From positions 1 through 40,173 of the forward strand of contig CAYJGK010000016.1 of NCBI GenBank assembly GCA_964370065.1: a stretch of 40,173 nucleotides of DNA, in the 5' to 3' direction. This DNA comes from CAMQRS01 sp964370065 (GTDB taxonomy: Bacteria > Bacillota_I > Bacilli_A > Erysipelotrichales > Erysipelotrichaceae). The notes below the pieces were generated by a model that saw only the letters and a list, made by a program, of their open reading frames with translations, was not told where the DNA came from and made no database searches. Positions 1-8,242 of the stretch are shown here, piece after piece. Position 1 is the first letter of the stretch. Each line of letters begins with the position of its first letter. The position numbers and the translations under genes were made by a program.

Positions 1-1262
1 GGTTGTACAATGCTTGTTTGAAATCCATATCCTTTAAAACGTTTCAAATCACGTGCTAAAGTAGATGGGTTACATGATACATACACAATGCGCTTTGGTT
101 GCATTTTGACAATGCTTGAAATAGTTAATTCATCACACCCTTTACGAGGAGGATCCACAACAACTACATCAACTTGATTATTTTGCTTTACAAATTCACT
201 TGCATAACTCCCTGCATCGCTACAAACAAAATCAACATTATTAATTTGATTGATCTTTGCATTTTGTTTGGCATCTTCAATAGCAGCTTCTACAATTTCA
301 ATTCCAATTACTTGCTTAGCTTGTCTTGCTAAGAATAAAGATATGGTTCCTACTCCACAATATAAATCAATTACCGTATCTTCTTTTGTGATGTTCGCTA
401 ATGTGACAGCTTGCTCATATAAAACTTTTGTTTGTTCTGGATTAACTTGGTAAAAAGAACGACTTGAAATTGAAAACTGTAATCCATCTAATTGTTCTTT
501 TATTTTATCATTACCGTAATATAAGTATTCTTTATCTCCTAAAATAACATTATCCATACGTGTATTCACATTTAAAATAATGCTTTTTATCTCACTAAAC
601 TTAGCACTTAACATTTCTACTGTTTTTTCAAAATTAGCTATTTTTTTAGTTTTCGCAATGAATACAATCATAATTTCATTGGTTACAAAAGCATGCTTAA
701 TTAGTAAATGTCTAAATACCTCCTCCATTTCTAATTGCGTAAAGATTTTTTTAGTATAAACCATAATATCATTAATCAAACGACTTTGTATTAAGCACTC
801 ATTCATATCTATAATATCATTGCTATGTAAGCGATAAAAACCCATTTCAACACCGTGTTTAATGGCAATTGGGAATTGTGCTTTATTACGATATGCATAC
901 TCTTGTTGCCCACCAATTGTCGGTTTTACTGTCACTTGCAAATCGGCAATTTTTTTCATATTATTGGCAACTATGTTTGTTTTAAATTGTAGTTGTTCAT
1001 TACGATTCATATGCATAATTTGGCAACCACCACATTTTTGATAATGCACACAAGGAGGAGTTTGACGATTTTTAGAAGCACTTATAATGCGTTTTACTTT
1101 TCCATAAGCATAGTTTTTTTGTACTTTAGTAACAATGAACTCTACTTCTTCCCCAATTAAAACATGGCTCATAAAAAATACAAAGTCATTTACTTTCACT
1201 ATTCCTAATCCTTCATATGTGTAATCTACACATGTCCCCTTTAATACATCATTTTTTTTCAT
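1..1262 (-). CDS. rlmD: 23S rRNA (uracil-C5)-methyltransferase, RlmD/RumA family (3' end beyond window)
   Basis: SAM-dependent methyltransferase making 5-methyluridine in 23S rRNA. I translated the minus strand from ATG at 1262, preceded by AAAGGAG. An N-terminal TRAM-like region (about residues 1-60) is followed by the iron-sulfur cluster motif CVHYQKCGGCQ. Further on are YQVNPEQT, the SAM-binding stretch VIDLYCGVGT, and the catalytic-cysteine motif DPPRKGC, then VSCNPSTLARDL near the end. About 420 residues are in the window. The reading frame is still open at base 1, and family length suggests only some 15-30 residues are missing. It is the last gene of the minus-strand run and a terminator separates it from the upstream gene. 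The family is clear. The exact target base (U1939-type or U747-type) cannot be told from sequence alone; Firmicutes enzymes of this type often do both. Confidence 0.93.
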   Translation of the reverse strand, partial: MKKNDVLKGTCVDYTYEGLGIVKVNDFVFFMSHVLIGEEVEFIVTKVQKNYAYGKVKRIISASKNRQTPPCVHYQKCGGCQIMHMNRNEQLQFKTNIVANNMKKIADLQVTVKPTIGGQQEYAYRNKAQFPIAIKHGVEMGFYRLHSNDIIDMNECLIQSRLINDIMVYTKKIFTQLEMEEVFRHLLIKHAFVTNEIMIVFIAKTKKIANFEKTVEMLSAKFSEIKSIILNVNTRMDNVILGDKEYLYYGNDKIKEQLDGLQFSISSRSFYQVNPEQTKVLYEQAVTLANITKEDTVIDLYCGVGTISLFLARQAKQVIGIEIVEAAIEDAKQNAKINQINNVDFVCSDAGSYASEFVKQNNQVDVVVVDPPRKGCDELTISSIVKMQPKRIVYVSCNPSTLARDLKRFKGYGFQTSIVQ

Positions 1263-1275
1263 CTTATTCTCCTTT

Positions 1276-1301
1276 ATTGAAAAAAGGGCCTACGCCCTTT
1301 T
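1276..1301 (-). terminator. Rho-independent terminator
   Basis: On the minus strand AAAAGGGC, loop GTAG, GCCCTTTT, then more T residues. The stem (1282-1301) overlaps the stop codon of the upstream 215-residue protein gene and ends that transcript just before rlmD. Confidence 0.8.
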
Positions 1302-1947
1302 ATTCATTTTTTTCTGCCTCTGCTTGTTCTGCAGCTGCTTGTTCTGCTTTTGCTGCTTCTAATGCTGCATGCAATGCATCATACGTTTCTTGGCTTTTTA
1401 CATTCGTTGGCCATTCGACACTCACTGCTTCTGCCGGTGCATTTTTATAGATAATTGCATAGGCTTGTTGCGCTACTTGTTCAGGCACTTCCGGATCCGG
1501 AATGATATTATAAATATGAATTTCTAAATCATACATCTTTGTTGTATCATGATTTGTAAAATAGGTTTCCGTTGGTAACACACTATTTACTATTGCATAA
1601 ATTGGATCAATTAATGCGGTAATGGTTGCTTGATCGGCCGTATCTACCATATCGATTGTAATACGCACAGTTGCCGCTTTTAAGCTAACACTCACATTTT
1701 CCACACCTTCTAACTGTAATTGATCTTCAATTGATTGTAATGATTTTTCTTCGATTGCAGGATTTAACTGTGTGTCAAATCTACCTTCAATAATAGGTTC
1801 ACCCTTTTTATTCATAGAAGTAAGAAGAATGAAAGCTAATACACAAATAGGGATTGCTGTCACAATTAATGTGAAAATCAAAATTACATTTGGTTTTTGC
1901 TTTTCACTATTTACATTTTTTTTATTTTTATTTAAGTTTATTGCCAT
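1300..1947 (-). CDS. Membrane-anchored protein with Ala/Glu-rich tail, function unknown
   Basis: Predicted 215 residues. The ATG at 1947 sits nine bases after AGGAG; an in-frame TTG at 1956 directly abuts the AGGAG and is unlikely to be used. A short Lys/Asn-rich N-terminus precedes one strong membrane segment (about residues 21-43, VILIFTLIVTAIPICVLAFI), so most of the chain should lie outside the cell. The extracellular part has alternating strands and helices and ends in a helical tail rich in Ala, Glu and Gln (AEQAAAEQAEAEKNE). I do not recognise the family. It is placed just upstream of rlmD and downstream of gatB, with its own terminator, so it is probably the end of the gatCAB transcript or a single gene. 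Confidence 0.7.
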   Translation of the reverse strand: MAINLNKNKKNVNSEKQKPNVILIFTLIVTAIPICVLAFILLTSMNKKGEPIIEGRFDTQLNPAIEEKSLQSIEDQLQLEGVENVSVSLKAATVRITIDMVDTADQATITALIDPIYAIVNSVLPTETYFTNHDTTKMYDLEIHIYNIIPDPEVPEQVAQQAYAIIYKNAPAEAVSVEWPTNVKSQETYDALHAALEAAKAEQAAAEQAEAEKNE

Positions 1948-1994
1948 AATGTTCAACTCCTATAGTATATTTTACTAAATTTTTAAAGAAATTA

Positions 1995-3416
1995 CTATCT
2001 TTTCTTTAATTCTTCTATCAACATTTTATTAGTCATAGCAGGGTTTGCTTGTCCTTTACTCGCTTTCATTACTTGTCCAACTAAGAATCCTACTGCACGA
2101 TCTTTTCCATTTTTAAAATCCTCAATCGATTGTGGATTCGCCTCTAGCACTTGTGTAATTAAAGTAAGAATAGCCCCCGTGTCACTAAGTTGTTTCATCC
2201 CCTTTTCTTCCACTACTTGTTTTGGATCTTTTCCTAACATGATTTCTTCAAAGACAACCTTAGCTTGTTTACCTGATATTTCTTTTGCTTGAATCATATC
2301 AATCATAGAAGCTAAGTATTTTGGTGATAAAGGATTGTCAGTAATAGCGATGTTATTTTTATTTAAATATGCCATTAATTCCCCAATTACCCAGTTTGCT
2401 ACTAATTTATATTCCTTACTGTAAACAATGACTTCGTTATAGAAGTCGCTTACCTCTTTTGTTTGCACTAAAATATCTGCATCATAATCACTTAATCCAT
2501 ATGCTGTATATTGTGCTTTTCTTTGTGCAGGTAATTCTGGCAATGTATTTTGAATAGCAGCAATCCAGTTGGCATCTAAACGAATCGGGAAAATATTTGG
2601 TTCAGGGAAATATTTATAGTCCACTGCTCCTTCTTTCTTACGCATTAATACCGTAGAACGACTTGCTTCATCATAACGACGTGTCGCCTGTTCTACTTGT
2701 CCTCCTGCTAATAAAATTTGACTTTGTCTCTCAATCTCAAATTCAATCGCTTTTTGCACATTACTAATTGAGTTTAAGTTTTTAATTTCACTTTTCACTC
2801 CATATCCTTTATATCCATATGGACGCAATGAAATATTCACATCACACCGCATACTACCTTCTTCCATTTTGCAATCACTCACATTTAAATAGTAAAGCAT
2901 ATTTCTTACTTTTTCAACGTAAGCTGCAGCTTCCTTTGCATTTGACATATCTGGTTCTGTTACAATCTCTACAAGTGGTGTCCCAGCACGATTAAAGTCA
3001 ATATAACTCCCATCTATTTGATGTAATTGTTTCGCTGTATCTTCTTCCATATGAATTCGATTAATACGAATTTCTTTTGGTCCTGTATCTGTTTCAATTA
3101 CAATTTTTCCATTGCTTCCAATTGGGTAAAATTGTTGTGTAATTTGAAACCCTTTTGGTAGATCAGAATAGTAATAATTTTTACGATCAAATTTAATTAA
3201 AGGATCTATTTCACAATGTAATGCACTACAAGCACGTATAGCACTGGCAACAGCTTCTTTATTGACTGCTGGTAAAATACCTGGCATTCCTAAATCAATT
3301 TCATTTGTATTGGTGTTTGGTGCACTGGCAAAGTCTACAGCAGCACCAGAAAACATTTTTGTGTGGGTTTTTAATTCACAATGGATTTCTATTCCAATTA
3401 CTGTTTCAAAATTCAT
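1995..3416 (-). CDS. gatB: Asp-tRNA(Asn)/Glu-tRNA(Gln) amidotransferase subunit B
   Basis: GatB is the kinase and tRNA-binding subunit of the GatCAB complex, which converts Glu-tRNA(Gln) to Gln-tRNA(Gln) and/or Asp-tRNA(Asn) to Asn-tRNA(Asn). The 473-residue length is normal. It opens with ETVIGIEIHCEL and contains the GatB signature around FDRKNYYYSDLPKGFQITQ, then DFNRAGTPLVEIVTEPD and the Cys-containing MEEGSMRCDVNISLRP. The C-terminal YqeY-like helical region ends with FLVGQVMKASKGQANP. The start ATG overlaps the gatA stop by one base (TAATG), with GGTAGGAGG inside the end of gatA, so the two genes are translationally coupled. The genes run gatC-gatA-gatB in transcription order. Confidence 0.98.
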   Translation of the reverse strand: MNFETVIGIEIHCELKTHTKMFSGAAVDFASAPNTNTNEIDLGMPGILPAVNKEAVASAIRACSALHCEIDPLIKFDRKNYYYSDLPKGFQITQQFYPIGSNGKIVIETDTGPKEIRINRIHMEEDTAKQLHQIDGSYIDFNRAGTPLVEIVTEPDMSNAKEAAAYVEKVRNMLYYLNVSDCKMEEGSMRCDVNISLRPYGYKGYGVKSEIKNLNSISNVQKAIEFEIERQSQILLAGGQVEQATRRYDEASRSTVLMRKKEGAVDYKYFPEPNIFPIRLDANWIAAIQNTLPELPAQRKAQYTAYGLSDYDADILVQTKEVSDFYNEVIVYSKEYKLVANWVIGELMAYLNKNNIAITDNPLSPKYLASMIDMIQAKEISGKQAKVVFEEIMLGKDPKQVVEEKGMKQLSDTGAILTLITQVLEANPQSIEDFKNGKDRAVGFLVGQVMKASKGQANPAMTNKMLIEELKKR

Positions 3417-4834
3417 TATTTACTACCTCCTACCTGTAAGTCTTCTAATCCTGTGATTTCTTCTATGGCTTTAGCAATAACAAACATGCCCGTTTCATCA
3501 AATGCATTTGTCATCACATTAATTCCTACTGGTAATCCATCAACCATTACCTGTGGGATTGTCATCGAAGGGAATCCACTGAAGTTACCTAACAACATAT
3601 GATTTTCTGCTACCAAATGGGATACGCTTAAGTCTTCTCCACATTTTTCATTTGGGTATGGTGCTACACTTCCAGCAGCACTTGCTAAAAGTGCATCATA
3701 TTTTGATAAGACTTCTTTTAATTCATTAACAAGAACACGACGTACACGTTGTGCTTTTTTATATAATTTTTCTTGGTTTTCAACATGTAAAGAGTAAGAA
3801 CCTATGACAAAACGTTTACGTACTGCACTACTAAATCCTTTCGTACGAGAACGTGTCATGATTTCTTCTAAATCATTTCCTTCTTCTCGCATACCAAAAC
3901 GAATACCATCTAAGTTAGAATGGTTTGCTGTAGCTTCTGCATTACTCAACACATAATAAGTCGGTAATAATGCTTTCATGTGAGCCTCATTAAAACGTAC
4001 TGACTCCACAATTGCACCGCGTTGCTTTAATTGTTCTACAATTTGATTAAAACTAGTTTTAATCACATCGTTTGTAATGGCATCTTGTACATTTTCAATA
4101 ATAGCAATACGTTTTCCCTTTACATCACTATTTAATAAAGTGGCATATGCTTCTACCTCACGCGTAGAAGAGGTCATATCTAAATCATCTCTTCCAGCTA
4201 ACACTTCTAGTGCAATAGCTGCATCCTTTACATTACTTGTAAAGTATCCTACATGGTCTAAACTAGAAGCATACGGGATAATTCCATAACGTGAAATTCT
4301 TCCATATGTTGGCTTAACTCCTACTACTCCACAATAACTCGCTGGTTTACGTACGCTATCACCAGTATCGGTACCAATTGCAAAGGGGACAATCCCTTTT
4401 GCAACAAGGGCTGCACTTCCCCCACTACTTCCTCCTGTAATACGTTCTAAGTCATAAGGATTGTTCGCTTTTCCTGTGTAGGCATTCATGTTCGTACCAC
4501 CCATACCTAATTCATCCATACTTGTCTTCGCAATGACGATTGCTCCAGCTTCTTTCAATTTTTTAGTAATTGTGGCATCATAAACAGGTACATAATTACT
4601 CAAAATACGACTCGATGCAGTCGTCGTAATCCCTTTTGTACTCACATTATCTTTTAAGGCAATTGGCACCCCATAAAAAGGAGAATGTGTATTACCTTGT
4701 AGTGCTTGAATTTGATCTTCTACTTCCACAAATGTAACGACTGCATTTAAATCTTCTTGACTTACTTTAGCCTCTTGCAATGCTTTTTGACATACCTCTG
4801 TGATATTTTTATTTATACATTCATTTAATTTCAT
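3416..4834 (-). CDS. gatA: Asp-tRNA(Asn)/Glu-tRNA(Gln) amidotransferase subunit A
   Basis: GatA is the glutamine amidase subunit that releases ammonia for GatB. The amidase-signature triad is visible: the Lys of PIALKDNVS, the cis-Ser of GGSSGGSAALVA, and the nucleophile Ser of GTDTGDSVRKPA. The position before the nucleophile is Asp (TGDS) where most GatA proteins have Gly (TGGS). The rest is intact over 472 residues, so the gene is most likely functional. It starts two bases after the gatC stop, with AAGGTGGT as ribosome binding site, and overlaps gatB by one base. In organisms lacking GlnRS or AsnRS this enzyme is essential. Confidence 0.98.
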   Translation of the reverse strand: MKLNECINKNITEVCQKALQEAKVSQEDLNAVVTFVEVEDQIQALQGNTHSPFYGVPIALKDNVSTKGITTTASSRILSNYVPVYDATITKKLKEAGAIVIAKTSMDELGMGGTNMNAYTGKANNPYDLERITGGSSGGSAALVAKGIVPFAIGTDTGDSVRKPASYCGVVGVKPTYGRISRYGIIPYASSLDHVGYFTSNVKDAAIALEVLAGRDDLDMTSSTREVEAYATLLNSDVKGKRIAIIENVQDAITNDVIKTSFNQIVEQLKQRGAIVESVRFNEAHMKALLPTYYVLSNAEATANHSNLDGIRFGMREEGNDLEEIMTRSRTKGFSSAVRKRFVIGSYSLHVENQEKLYKKAQRVRRVLVNELKEVLSKYDALLASAAGSVAPYPNEKCGEDLSVSHLVAENHMLLGNFSGFPSMTIPQVMVDGLPVGINVMTNAFDETGMFVIAKAIEEITGLEDLQVGGSK

Positions 4835-4835
4835 A

Positions 4836-5129
4836 TTACTTTACCACCTTTGGTACGACAATCATATCTTGTTTCACTAAAGGAGCATTGGATAATGCTT
4901 GTTTTTGTGTAAGTTCATGACTGATTACATCTTCTCTTAAATACGTTGTATCCTCATCAAATGGATAAATCATTTCACTGACATGATCAGTAGGAATATG
5001 ATTTAATAATTCCATTTGTTTGGTTAGTGTTTTGAAGTCTTCTTGTAACTCTTCTACTTCTGTATCACTTAAATCAAACATAATTTGATTGGCTAAGTGT
5101 TTAAAATATTCTTTACTATATTTTTCCAT
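4836..5129 (-). CDS. gatC: Asp-tRNA(Asn)/Glu-tRNA(Gln) amidotransferase subunit C
   Basis: GatC is the small subunit that wraps around GatA and stabilises the GatA-GatB interface. At 97 residues it has the usual length. It shows the family pattern of an N-terminal helical pair (FKHLANQIMFDLSDTEVEE), then a linker and the conserved LREDVISHELTQKQALSNAP followed by a hydrophobic end containing VVPKVV. The ribosome binding site AAAGGAG is eight bases before the ATG. It lies ten bases downstream of the CamS-like gene and two bases upstream of gatA, which fits one transcript. Confidence 0.95.
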   Translation of the reverse strand: MEKYSKEYFKHLANQIMFDLSDTEVEELQEDFKTLTKQMELLNHIPTDHVSEMIYPFDEDTTYLREDVISHELTQKQALSNAPLVKQDMIVVPKVVK

Positions 5130-5139
5130 AACGGCTCCT

Positions 5140-6252
5140 TTATTGCATAATAATTGTTGTATTTTGTGATCCTATTTCGCGTTGTATCACTGCAAAAGAT
5201 TCTGTATTACTTTGGAATGTCACATGAATTCCATAGTAATCACCAGTAAAATTCGTTAGCAATTGATCAACTTGTTGGACAAGTGCTAAGTTTTCTACAT
5301 ATGTTTTAGCTTGGGTTTGAATCGTAATATCTAATTGATTTAATTGATTGTTCAAGAATAACCCTTTTCCAACAATACTTACATCATTAGGTAAGAACAT
5401 ATGTAATGATTTACGTAATGCTTCAAATTGAGAGCTTACACTGGGATCTAATGTAGAGGCAACATCCCCTGGATATAATACCCATTGTTCATTAATCGCT
5501 TTGAATTGATCAATACTACTCACCCCATATCCAGAAGAGAAAAAATGACCTGCTAAGTTTGAATCACTGCTTTCCGCACTAAACAACGCAACCATGATTG
5601 GTGTTTTACTAGATACTTCTGGCATTGATTTAATATAGCTTACAATATTTCTAGATGCTTCCTCTCCTATAATTTGTAAGTTTTCATCACTGATGACATA
5701 TTTATTTCCTTGCTCATCTAATACATTACGGTTGACAATAATAGCTAGTGATATCCCTTCTATTTCTTGACTCGCATCACTTGTTTTGTGAAAGTTATAT
5801 TCGATTATATCAACAATAGGTATCGTTTGTCCACTGACTGCAATACTAGTTGTTTCATCAATTGGCAATTGACTTCCTTTTTCTGGATTTAATCCATAAG
5901 GGTTCTCATCACTTTTAAAACCTAATAAACCTTCTTGATCACCAAAGTAAGTGTTGACTTGTAATTGGTCACGATCTAATAATTGCCCATCTTGTAAATA
6001 ATAATTATCGACAGAAAAATATTCTTTGGAATAGCGCATCAACCCTTCACCTGCTGCCATAACATCATATCCGCTACGATTAAATGTAATATGTGTTTGG
6101 GTGGCATCACTCTCGCTAAAGGGAATCACAATTCGATACCCATCACTTGTTACCGGTTTTGTTGTTATTGTTGTTTCTTGTTCTGTATCTTTTGTTGTAC
6201 ACCCACTCATTATCAATAAGAAGGCAAGTATAATCGCACTATATTTTTTCAT
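5140..6252 (-). CDS. CamS family (sex pheromone precursor-like) lipoprotein
   Basis: A 370-residue secreted lipoprotein. The signal peptide is MKKYSAIILAFLLIMSGC, with the lipidated Cys at 18. I chose the ATG at 6252 rather than the in-frame ATG at 6264, because GAGGTT lies just before it. The body fits the CamS family of Firmicutes lipoproteins (B. subtilis YerH), including the YGLNPEKG and SIDQFKAINEQW stretches. Its position between ligA and gatC is the same as in Bacillus and supports the call. In enterococci and staphylococci the signal peptide of such proteins gives rise to a peptide pheromone; whether that happens here is unknown. The gene overlaps the end of ligA by 14 bases. Confidence 0.85.
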   Translation of the reverse strand: MKKYSAIILAFLLIMSGCTTKDTEQETTITTKPVTSDGYRIVIPFSESDATQTHITFNRSGYDVMAAGEGLMRYSKEYFSVDNYYLQDGQLLDRDQLQVNTYFGDQEGLLGFKSDENPYGLNPEKGSQLPIDETTSIAVSGQTIPIVDIIEYNFHKTSDASQEIEGISLAIIVNRNVLDEQGNKYVISDENLQIIGEEASRNIVSYIKSMPEVSSKTPIMVALFSAESSDSNLAGHFFSSGYGVSSIDQFKAINEQWVLYPGDVASTLDPSVSSQFEALRKSLHMFLPNDVSIVGKGLFLNNQLNQLDITIQTQAKTYVENLALVQQVDQLLTNFTGDYYGIHVTFQSNTESFAVIQREIGSQNTTIIMQ

Positions 6253-8233
6253 GATTAACCTCATCTATAAAGTTTTGTTCATCCATTAATGCAATGCCCA
6301 AACTTTTTGCTTTTTCTAATTTCGAACCTGCTTGTTCTCCATATATAACTAAATCTGTTTTCTTCGATACACTGCCCGTTACATTCGCCCCTAACGATTC
6401 TAAAATCTTTTTAGCTTCATCGCGTTTTAATTGTTGTAAAGTACCAGTTAACACGACAGTTTTATGAGTAAACATAGATTCTACAATTTCTATTTTATCA
6501 CTTTTAGTACGTAATCCAAAATCTTTTAATTGTGCAAGCATTTCTTGATGTATTTCATCTTGAAAATAAGCCACAATTGACTGCGCAGTAATATTACCAA
6601 TATCCTTAATATCTTGTAATTGCTCTACACTTGCTTGACTTATATCTTCCAACGAATCAAAGTGTTGAGCTAGTATTTTAGCCCCTTTTTTTCCAATTTG
6701 GGCAATTCCTAATCCAAACAATAAGTTTTCTAATGGGTTTTGTTTACTTTGTTCAATTGCTACTAATAAGTTGTTCACGCTTTTTTCTTGAAACCCTTCA
6801 AAACTTAATAGTTCTTCTTTTTTTGTGTATAAAGTATAAATATCACAAATCGTATGAATCATCCCTTGTTTATATAAAAATTCCACTTTTTTATCACCTA
6901 GACCATCAATATTCATTGCATCCCGACTCGCAAAGTGAATCATACGCTCTACAATTCTAGCTTCACAATCCAAGTTCATGCAATAATGAGCTGCTTCCTG
7001 TGCTTTTCTAACTAATGGATGCGCACAAATTGGACAGTTTGTTGGGAAAATATAGGGTTGACTTCCCTTTTCTCTTCTATCAATAATCGGTGCCACAACT
7101 TCAGGAATGATATCTCCTGCTTTTCTAACTATTACAAAGTCATGAATTCGAATATCTTTCGTCATAATATAATCTTCATTATGCAATTGAGCAGCACTCA
7201 CTTTGCTTCCTGCAACCATCACACTTTCAAGTTGGGCATTGGGTGTCACTTTACCAGTACGACCGACACTTAAAGTAATATCTTGTAATCTTGTCACAAC
7301 TTCTTGTGCTGGGAATTTATAGGCAATTCCCCATTTTGGTGTTTTAGCTGTATAACCTAATTGTTGTTGCGCTAGTAGTGAATTAACTTTAATCACCACA
7401 CCATCAATTTCATAAGCAAATTCATCTCTACGGTTAGTAATCTCTTCAATATAAGCATACACTTCTTGCATGGTATCCATCACGCGATATTCTGGATTGA
7501 CTTTAAGTCCATTTTCTTTCATGAGTAGCAGCGCTTGTGCATGTGTTGTCATTTCTAATTCATCTTCATTTCCTACTTGATACCAAAAAGCATCTAATTG
7601 ACGTTTTGCCACAATGCTTGTATCGAGTTGTCGAATACTTCCTGCTGCTGCATTTCTAGGGTTCGCAAAGACAGGTTCTTCTAATCGCTCTCTTTCTTGA
7701 TTAATTGCAAAGAAAGAAGCTTTAGGCATAAATACTTCTCCCCGTATTTCTAATGGCTCTAACGTTGGTATTTGTAAGGGTAAGCTTTTAATTAAGCGTA
7801 CATTTTCACTTACATCCTCGCCTTGACTACCATCTCCACGTGTCAATGCTTGTTTAAATATACCTTGCTCATATTGTACAGACATCGCCAAACCATCTAT
7901 TTTTAATTCGACTACATACTGTACTTGCCCCACTTCTTTTTCTATTCTAGAAGCAAAAGCTAATAAGTCTTCTAGGTTGTATGCATTTTGTAAACTTAGC
8001 ATAGCTCGTTTATGCTGAACTTTCTTAAATCCATCTAATAATTTACCACCTACTTTAACCGTTGGTGAGTAATCCCTTTTATATTGTGGATAAGCTTGTT
8101 CTAATGCTACTAATTCTTGGTAGTAGCGGTCGTATTCAGCATCCTCAACAATCGGATTATCTAACGTATAATATGCATGCGCATAGGTATTTAACATTGT
8201 TATTAACTGTTCTATTCTAGCTTTTGTTTCCAT
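6239..8233 (-). CDS. ligA: NAD-dependent DNA ligase
   Basis: Seals nicks between Okazaki fragments and during repair, using NAD+ as adenylate donor. At 664 residues the domain order is complete. The Ia domain has DAEYDRYYQEL. The adenylation domain carries the Lys nucleophile in VELKIDGLAM and the conserved FANPRNAAAGSIRQLD. An OB-fold follows (VGRTGKVTPNAQLE). The four-Cys zinc finger is CPIC at one end and CMNLDC at the other. Helix-hairpin-helix repeats and a C-terminal BRCT domain (VVLTGTLQQLKRDEAKKILE) complete it. AGGAG precedes the ATG. It lies nine bases after pcrA, as in Bacillus. Confidence 0.98.
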   Translation of the reverse strand: METKARIEQLITMLNTYAHAYYTLDNPIVEDAEYDRYYQELVALEQAYPQYKRDYSPTVKVGGKLLDGFKKVQHKRAMLSLQNAYNLEDLLAFASRIEKEVGQVQYVVELKIDGLAMSVQYEQGIFKQALTRGDGSQGEDVSENVRLIKSLPLQIPTLEPLEIRGEVFMPKASFFAINQERERLEEPVFANPRNAAAGSIRQLDTSIVAKRQLDAFWYQVGNEDELEMTTHAQALLLMKENGLKVNPEYRVMDTMQEVYAYIEEITNRRDEFAYEIDGVVIKVNSLLAQQQLGYTAKTPKWGIAYKFPAQEVVTRLQDITLSVGRTGKVTPNAQLESVMVAGSKVSAAQLHNEDYIMTKDIRIHDFVIVRKAGDIIPEVVAPIIDRREKGSQPYIFPTNCPICAHPLVRKAQEAAHYCMNLDCEARIVERMIHFASRDAMNIDGLGDKKVEFLYKQGMIHTICDIYTLYTKKEELLSFEGFQEKSVNNLLVAIEQSKQNPLENLLFGLGIAQIGKKGAKILAQHFDSLEDISQASVEQLQDIKDIGNITAQSIVAYFQDEIHQEMLAQLKDFGLRTKSDKIEIVESMFTHKTVVLTGTLQQLKRDEAKKILESLGANVTGSVSKKTDLVIYGEQAGSKLEKAKSLGIALMDEQNFIDEVNHEKI

Positions 8234-8242
8234 TGTGTTCTC

